Shown: positions 56,238 to 64,000 of the stretch, piece after piece
Numbering within the stretch: the first letter of the stretch is position 1
Layout: the number at the start of each line of letters is the position of its first letter
DNA from: Todiramphus chloris collaris
Lineage: Eukaryota > Chordata > Aves > Coraciiformes > Alcedinidae
Direction: 5' to 3'
Assembly: GCA_025345505.1 (NCBI GenBank)
Contig: JANVCC010000020.1
Location: 54,837,318-54,901,317 of the forward strand
DNA: 64,000 bases
Position numbers and translations under genes: made by a program
Notes under the pieces: model-generated
What the model was told of the DNA's origin: nothing
The model's database searches: none
The model's input: the letters and a program-made list of their open reading frames with translations, nothing else

Positions 56238-56876
56238 GTGCATGGTCTTCATTTGCCTTTGGATCCAGAGCTCTCAGGTCCTATTTTTGAGCTTTTCCCC
56301 TCAGAACCAAATTATCTGGTCTGCCTTTTGGTTAGAGATCACAGTGCATCTTCCTTATCTGCTCACTCATGCATCTTCACAAGACTTTTTAGAACCAGAA
56401 GTCTTTAAGTCTCCTAACTCTCTGTCTACTTTCATTAAATTTGGCCAATGCGTTCAAATTATGAGGGAATTAACATATAGACATGTATGTATCCATGCAT
56501 TGACCCATTAGACACACCTCAAGTCCCTAGAAAATGGACTTGAAGTAGAGATGTAAAAGGTTACTGATAGTTCTTTAGAGGATAAAATTTTATCTTCTTG
56601 GAGCAGAGGAGAGGAAAGACAAGGAAACTGTGTCAAAAAAACGTCCCGGGGGCTGGACCAGGAGTCTTGCTGGAAAGAAGAAAACACATTCAATAAACAA
56701 GCTCAACTGAAGCAAAACCATAGAAAACAGTCTGCACCAGGAACTTGGAGAAAGGGCCAATACTGGGAAAGGGGAAGAAACGAACACAGAGATTATTTAG
56801 TTCAAGTAAAAACAGAGCAGTACGTCTGAAGAACATGACAGGGAAGTTCATGTTACAACTGGCCAGGATAAAAAGA

Positions 56877-56878
<2 letters not shown>

Positions 56879-56902
<24 letters not shown>
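56879..56902 (+). repeat. Poly-A run, 24 bases
   Basis: Uninterrupted A24, 640 bases from the A26 run. As with that run, no poly(A) signal precedes it. Confidence 0.95.
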
Positions 56903-56907
<5 letters not shown>

Positions 56908-59900
56908 GGCAAAGACAGCTTTAGAAGTAATGACAGGGAAATCAGGTTTTCAGGCAGAGCTCAGACATGTCAGCTAATTAGAGCCTTGTGGGTGCTACAT
57001 GATGCTTAATCCAAAAGGCATCCCAAATTCCAGTAATGATATCCACTACAAGCCAGCAGATGGACTGTCTCACCTACACCCTTGGGGCACAGAAAAATAC
57101 TCGTGTTTGCCCTTCCCTGAATCCATTCCAAATCCTGACTTAACTGTGCAAGGGTCACAGCCCCTAACAAGGCAGGAAAGGAGATGTTCAGCTGGGCTCA
57201 GCTAACAAAGTGGTCAGAGATCTGTCTGCAAAATCCTCGTGGCATTTTCATCCCAGTATAACCAAGAGACATGCTGCTGAGACAAGAGCACAGGTCACTT
57301 GCATCTCCCTGGCTTCCCTCTCCAGAGTTAGAAGTTCAGGTTCTTATCAGTTCTCTTCCAGGGTACCATGTGTGCTGCCAGGGAAAGCACAGGTACCTCC
57401 AGTGCTGCAGCACATTTATGCAAGTGGTGACTGGGTGGTACTCAGTTCCCTAATGATCTGGTACTAGGCAGAAAGAAAAGGGAGCAGCCTGGACACTCCA
57501 GGACCTATACAAGGATGAGCTACAGCCATGAGCCCCATGACTGGAGACTGGCTGCCCCTTGCCCTCATCTGGAAACAGTCAGAGGAAGGGTTCAGGGAAA
57601 ATTTCATGATCCAGCGTGAGCTGAAAAGGCAAAGCTCATGGGGACAGGAGGTCAGTACAGTGGGTCTTGCAAGGTAGGAAATTCCTCTGTGGTAAAATGC
57701 CACTGTCTCCTACTTCTACTCAATCCAAAGTGCAGTGCAAGCATCTGGACACAACCATGTCCCCCGCCCCGCCTGTCTTGTTGATTCAGTTAATTCCCAG
57801 TGGAGCAGGATAGGGCAGAATTTGGGCTTTTGTCTCTCAATGTCCATGCAACCTGTGGTCTTGCAAGCAGTGAACCATAAAAAAGGAAGGGTTTGACAAT
57901 TAAATGCTTAAAATCTGCTAGGACTTCGTCCGGAGTGGGCTAAGCAAACAAGTACAGAAGGAGTGACCTATGATCCTCACAGTTATGGGTGTACTCTACA
58001 CTGCTTGTGTATCATATTAAAGTCCCACATTTCTTGCTTAACTAGTCAAATGAGTAATGAAAGGTAAATGCATAGAAATAAGCTTCAACTTGTTCAACTG
58101 GCTTATGTCCTCCATTACTGAGCTGGGAGAGTTATGTTGATTTGGTGTTTGAAGGTTTAATGTGCCTGTTTACATGGTGAAGAAAATGGTGAAGAACTGA
58201 AGAATGGAAAGGAAGGGACTGGGTTTTACTGTAGCCCTCAACCTCAGGGCCTGTAAGTGAAGATTGAGGCAGTGATCACTGGATGTCCTTGGAAGGACTA
58301 TTTTGGGCAAAGAATTATGCAATCCTTTGAGATGCTGCTGTGCATGACACAGGGTTTGCCTGCAGACATGGAGCAAGGTTACCACTTCATCCCCAGGAGA
58401 CTGCCGCAGGAACACAAGGAGATCACTGTGTCTAAGCATCTTTCAGCTTTTATTTCTAAATATCTCTGGTGAAATTGAAGTTTCTAATTAAACTGTTGCA
58501 ACCAAGTTTATAACAGTACTCTTGTTGATCTTTTATCCAGCAGGAATGTAGCTATTCACTTTCAGCCTTGTGCATATTTGTAAATAACTTCCTGAGATTT
58601 TAGAGTCCACAATGTGTGAAGCAGATATCCAATGTGAAGGACCTATGGGACAGTTTTACCCATCTTTTGTTGCTGCCTCCTTACTTATCCTTCCCTGCAG
58701 TTTGTAGCTGCACATAGATTTGCCTGCTCCAGATCTCAGGCAGAAGGGAAGGCTGGTGGGAAATGCTTCAGTTTTCAGTGAAGGATTTCTGGACAAATCC
58801 AGAGGTCTCCCAGCTATGTGGAGAGCTGAGATGGAGCCCCAAACATATTGCATGGTCGTGATGCTTGTCATGCCCCCATGGCACACATGCAGGAAGGGTC
58901 ATTTAATCTTCTTAGTCCTGCGCTTTAGTCCTGGTGAGGAAATCAAATCTCTTTTTCTGCTCCCAGGGAAGAATTAACTGAAAAGCAGGCAGGAATTTTG
59001 TGTCAAAAGCCCACTAACAACATCTTTAACTAACGCACTTTGCAGAGCCTGAAGTACACCAGTCTGCCTATTTACTCATCTTTCCTCTATCTCTCTCTCA
59101 TCTGAAAGTAAGACACAAGTTTCTGAGTCAGAAGTAGCCTGATTTGAGAAAAGTCAAAGCAATTTCTGAGAGTCTCTGGTTCGTGGGCAAAATTCTGGCC
59201 CCACTGGAGCAAACCTTACCCCAGTTCCACCAAGGCATCCAACTGAGATAAAACATGGCAAAATACTTCTCATGAAATTATTCTGGCAGAAATAATTTCA
59301 TAAAGGACATCTTCTTGATGGCAAGTCCTTCAGGCAAGGGCTGTGAATCCTCCACATTAACCATAATGTCCACACTAGGCATGAAGAGAAGAGATGGAAA
59401 GCAAAGCTGGGTGTACAGATTTGAGTCAAGGGCTTCATTTCTGGGTCTTTCTGAGCATTGTAGCCTGTGTTGTCACTGGACAAACACAAGTCTGGGTTAA
59501 GTTTAACATTTCCCATCTGCGTAGGCAGAATTTAATTTTGCCACTCAAGGGACAAGGAACTAGGGCATATTCTGTATGGGAAGGAGGTGGTAGGGACAAC
59601 CCTTGGACAATGAGCTTCTGCTCCCATTGGAGAAAGAAAGATGGGGGACTGGTGGGACTGATCTTGGAAGAAACTAGTCCCCCCCAGACTCTGGCATAGG
59701 TGACAGGACTGTGATTACCTTGCTTGATTCTTCATAAAACCTCATAGATTTCACTGCAAAGGCAGAGTTTGTCTTTTCCAACAGCATATATGAAAATCAC
59801 ACCATACTATCAGCAAATAGGCTGAGCCTGCCCCTAGCTAGGGTGAAATAATGTAAACCCATTTCTCTCTAAAGCTAGGCTGATGCAAATACTAGAGAAT

Positions 59901-62335
59901 TTGAAGTGCTGGCATAAAGACCATAGTCATTTGCTTTAAGATAAAGAAGAGCATAGTGTGACTGTGACACAGCTGTGCAAGGAAACACACAGACACACAC
60001 TGTTAGCACACGGTGGTTGGGATTGGTCCTGATACAATGCTGTGGGAGCCATCATGCCATGAGGTAGACAGTGGTACCTGGAGACACCAGTCACCCACTC
60101 TGGCCTGTAAAAGTGGAGTGTGCTTTGTAATTACCAAAAAGGTCTCTGCTTGTGTAAAAAGCAGTACTCATCATAGCACAGTTGTATCCTTTACTAGTCT
60201 TTTGGGGCCTGCAATGAATGTCCAGCATGTTGCATGAACCCTGTATAGGCTTGCCCAGTGAGAACACTGTCCTTCACAGGGATCTGATGTCTATCACTGC
60301 TCTCCCTGCATGTAGGAACCAGGTTTCAGCTGTGAAATTCTCCTTTTCTCTAGTCTGGGTCCACAAAAGAAGCATGGTTATTCCCTCAAAAGCTTCCTCC
60401 AAATATCTAACAGAACAAAGGATTATCTCCTGCACAACTCTAAGGTAAACTATATCTTTCTCAGGTCCTTGGAATGATCTTTTTGTGGAGGGCAGCTTGG
60501 TCCCACACCACTACCATAAGCAGGGTCACCCTAAGCCCTCCTGGTGGACAGCACCAGCGCAGATCCCATTGTGTGACATTGAGCATTTCTGGTTCACAGA
60601 CTTGCTTCATTTGCATTTTATGTCCCAGGCATGTCCACACAGTCAGCATGCCAGCCTGGTCACAATCTGTCCTCAAAAGTGAGCCTGAGGTACTGCAGAC
60701 ACAACCAGAGGCTCCCAGGGTCACACAAAATTTTTACCTCTTGAAGAAGTTGGTCTTCCAGTTTTCTCACTTGGGTGTTCATCCACCTCAGGGAAGCTGA
60801 ACTGGCCAAAATGTGACAGAGAGTGAAGGACCCTTAGACAAAATCCTCTCCAGGGGGATGACATATTGTTTTACAAACCCTCCATTACCCTTCATCAGGG
60901 TCCCACATTACTTGGGCTGCCTGAGTGAAGTATGAGCGCAGTGTTTTGCTCCTAACATCCTATTTTGGGGTCGTTTTCATTTAGGGTGAAACCAGGATTT
61001 ATACAAATGTAGATCTACCCATGTCCTAATTGAAAAGCCAAAGAGAAGTCATAATTCCCCTACTGACCTCTTTAAACACTGCTGCTTTACTCCATGTGCC
61101 ATGCTGCTGTTGAAAGCTGGTCCCATTCCTCTGCTTAGAGCAGGGGCAACTTTCCATCAAATAGATCCTACTGGATTCCAACTGCAAACTCTGTGCAGTT
61201 TCTACCTTAAATATCTCCAAAGCACACAGAGCAGAGACAGGAGACACTGACACCTCCTGGTATAATGTGTCACTTGGAAATGATTCACTAACCTTCACCT
61301 GAGAAACTCTAGTTTGGAATATACCCAACACACACACTGGATTTTACTCTGGTGCATGGGCTACCTTGAACCAGGGTCTTCCTTTGAGGCACAGGAGATA
61401 CTGCATTTTTATTGTGAATACATAGTCATTTTCTCATAATTTCTTTAGCACCCCACTGTTTCCCTGCAAAGTGTGTGGTTTAGGTAAAAACATATCAATT
61501 CAATTTACCATGCAGCTCAGCATTTGCTAATATCACAGAAACTTTATATAAATTTATTTGGAAACTTTGTTTTCAAACAGGCTTGAGTGCTCTTTGCTCC
61601 TGCCCAGCCTAGCAATATGGGCAAACATTTCCATGTCTTCCCCTAGTGATGAACCTGACTGTACCACTACTCATGGACTGCACCATCTCACTGTTGTTCC
61701 CTTGCAGTCAGTTCAATCCGGCAGAAGTTTTGCAGTGGGAGCTAATTCAGGAGATCCTGTTGATGGGAAAGTCCTAGGGCAGATAAAAGCCAGACCCAAG
61801 TATCTCCCTTACATCTCTAACAGAAGAGAAGCACAAAGAAAAAATATTTTGTTGATTTGCAAAAGATGCAAATCAAGTTCCACATCTTTTGCTATCCTGA
61901 AAAAAAATGGACCAGCAGTTATAACATGTTTTTTACAAGAAAAAAGGGAATAAGGTAGCAGACATACTTTATTTTTCCTCATGGACACTTCTTGTTCCTT
62001 AAATTAAAAATAAAATGATGAAGAACACAACTCAAGGCTCAGCATTCAGAATAACTTTTCCATTTTTGATTTTCTGAGGGAAGCATCCTCCAGGCAGCCA
62101 GTAGTTTGCTGTACATGTTCCTCTCCAATGAACCTTGGCTTCAAGATTCAGTTGGTGTGAAACTCATGGTCCCTACTCCTCTGAAACCACATGACTCAAA
62201 CCCCACCAAGCTGAAAAATGAATAGTAGAATAACAAGGAAGCAAAGCTATTTTGATTGCATAGTGCCACCCACTGTCAGAAGACAGCACCGTGGCCACTG
62301 CTCAGGAATGATGGGCTGCACTTGCTACATGAATA

Positions 62336-62497
62336 AATCACAGAAACGTAGAATGTTTTTGGTTGGAAGTGGCATTAAGGATCACCTACTTCTAACCCCC
62401 CTGTCATGTGCAGAGACACTTCCCACTAGACCAGGTTGCTCAAGGCCCCATCCAACCTGGATCTGAACACTTCCAGGGAGGGGGCATCCACAGCGTG
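62336..62497 (-). mobile_element. CR1 LINE, 3' tail fragment
   Basis: Read on the minus strand it contains CCTGGAAGTGTTCAGATCC, GGATGGGGCCTTGAGCAACC, TGGTCTAGTGGGAAGTGTC and the GGGGGTTAGAAGTAGGTGAT core, ending ATTCTACGTTTCTGTGATT. It belongs to a different CR1 subfamily from the copies at 16, 23 and 55 kb, judged by the TGGTCTAGTGGGA segment. It has no coding part. Confidence 0.88.
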
Positions 62498-63220
62498 GGA
62501 AATCAAAAGGTGAGCTATGATTTCCCACTGCTGAAATACACATCAAATCTCACTGTGGCGAGAAGCCTCCTGGGCTCTTCTGGGGTTCGTTTCTGGTGGA
62601 CACAGAGATGCTTCAGCAACTGTTAGCGTTGGGAGTGTGGCTGGTTCTGAGCATGTGAAATGAACAGATTTTCTCCTTGCTCAGGGATGGCTAAAAAGAG
62701 TTTGCGTTCATGCTTCTGTGAGGTTGGAGATATAACCTCACCTGAGTGCATACAAGAGGCAAACCCATCCTCTAACCACTGGTGGGTCTGTGTTACTGGA
62801 TTGAGTGGTTTAGACATCTCTGCAGGGGCTACTCCAATTTTAAAGAACTTTTAAAAAACCCCAAAACTCCAAAATCCACATTTTGGAATCGTTGGTCAAA
62901 TTCGGTTGAATAAAGAGGAAATGCAAAACCAAGTCCTTTTAGTTCTGTGTGATAGAGGGGTTCAAGTCTGTGATCAGCAGGACACAGGCTGGGTGCTTGG
63001 TGCAGCATTCCGGCATCTCCAGCAAGTAGCTGCAAATCTTCTACATCATTATGGACCACTATTGCCCCATGAGAATAGTGCAACATCTCCCTGAGAAATG
63101 CATATTCTATCCCAAACCATTCAGTTTCTTTTCCTCTGGTGTCCGTGTCTCACAAGGAGAACTGGATTCTATGTCAGGATCTGAAGGCTAAGATCTCTAG
63201 CAGTGACAATAATCACAAAC
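62498..63220. other. 0.7 kb without recognisable feature
   Basis: Unique-looking sequence between the CR1 tail and the satellite. Nothing recognised. Confidence 0.6.
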
Positions 63221-64000
63221 CCAGGTATATAAATTGCTAAAGTGCTCAATTCGACATTCTGCGGCACAGGCAAAAAAACGACAAATGTCTACACCTAGCG
63301 CCCAGAGGAAAGGTGCTAGCCCGGAATTGTCTCCCTGAATCTTGCCTTCTCCGTACCTCTCCTTCACTGCAAAACGCACTCGCCTCTACCTCCTTTCCTT
63401 TCAGCTATACAACATGTTGCATGCAAAAGTGCTCAGTTCGCTATTTTGCAGCACAGGCAAAAAAGTGACAACTGACTCGCCCTAGATCCCTCAGAAAAGG
63501 TGCTACCCTGGAATTGCCTCCCTCAATCTTGCCTTCTCCGTGCCTCTCCTTCACTGCAAAACGCACTCGCCTCTACCTCCTTTCCTTTCGGCTGTACAAC
63601 ATGTTGCAGTCAAAAGTGCTCAGTTCGCCATTTTGCGGCACAGGCAAAAAAGTGACAACTGACTCGCCATAGCTCCCTCAGAAATGGTGCTAGCCCCGAA
63701 TTGTCTCCCTGAATCTTGCCTACTCCGTGCCCCTCCTTCACTGCAAAACTCACTTGCCACTACCTCCTTTCCTTTTAGCTTTACAACATGTTGAATGCAA
63801 AAGTGCTCAGTTCGCCATTTATCAGCACAAGGAAAAAAGTGACAACTGACTCGCCCTAGCTCTCCAAGGAAAGGTGCTAGCCCGGAATTGCCTCCCTCAA
63901 TCTTGCCTTCTCCGTGCCTCTCCTTCACTGCAAAACTCACTCCTGTCTACCTCCTTTCCTTTTGGCTGTACAACATGTTGCAGTCAAAAGTGCTCAGTTC
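63221..64000 (+). repeat. Tandem satellite, 187-base monomer, about four copies to the window end
   Basis: The marker AAAGTGCTCA(G/A)TTCG recurs at exact 187-base steps (beginning near 63239, 63426, 63613, 63800, 63987), and the palindrome CAACATGTTG recurs at 63410, 63597, 63784 and 63971. The first copy is the most diverged, as expected at an array edge. The array continues beyond the window. Because 187 is not a multiple of three, the long minus-strand open frame across it is not a conserved protein. Confidence 0.95.

Larger units (their letters stand above)
55251..62335. other. Intergenic, 7.1 kb without recognisable gene
   Basis: No exon, RNA gene or named transposon seen. It contains A26 at 56212-56237, A24 at 56879-56902 and a short (CA)n run near 59990. 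Open frames here are short and featureless. Confidence 0.65.

Noticed and set aside
56212-56902. Processed retrocopy ending in a poly-A tail
   Set aside because: Two long A runs are present, but neither is preceded by AATAAA or by exon-like sequence. Plain homopolymers are simpler.
63620-63940. 106-codon minus-strand open frame in the satellite
   Set aside because: It spans two monomers of 187 bases, which shifts the frame from copy to copy, so no repeated protein is encoded.

Overview
The window looks like bird nuclear DNA: one vertebrate multi-exon gene with long introns, in a background of chicken-repeat-1 (CR1) LINE fragments and solo retroviral LTRs. CR1 copies ending in the short terminal repeat ATTCTATG are typical of birds. 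I cannot place the species more closely. There are no bacterial-type genes, and almost all other open reading frames in the window are chance or transposon-derived.

The only gene I can support is SLC1A4 (ASCT1, a sodium-dependent neutral amino acid exchanger) on the minus strand. All eight coding exons are visible, from the start codon in a CpG island at 43169 to the stop at 12817. Every intron has GT..AG ends and the phases agree. The exons add up to 1590 bases (529 residues plus stop), close to the usual length of about 530. Intron 1 is 10.7 kb and holds a sense-oriented CR1 fragment and a solo LTR. Introns 4 and 6 carry antisense CR1 copies. Intron 5 has a 21-base poly-C run.

Layout: 1-12.5 kb, downstream flank with one short CR1 tail and no recognisable gene; 12.5-43.2 kb, SLC1A4; 42.6-43.5 kb, CpG island and promoter; 43.5-43.9 kb, degenerate minisatellite; 44-47.1 kb, nothing recognised; 47.1-51.4 kb, two near-identical solo LTRs in opposite orientation enclosing 2.6 kb; 53.3-55.25 kb, a CR1 copy with a decayed reverse transcriptase; 55.3-62.3 kb, nothing recognised apart from two long poly-A tracts; 62.3-62.5 kb, a CR1 tail; 63.2 kb to the end, a tandem satellite with an exact 187-base period that runs off the window.

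I found no new gene system. The best leads are structural. The bases flanking the two inverted LTRs match better when swapped between the copies, which hints that the 2.6 kb between them was inverted by recombination. Others are the 187-base satellite, a 34-base perfect palindrome in one LTR, a purine tract beside the exon 1 splice donor and a G-run expansion inside a CR1.
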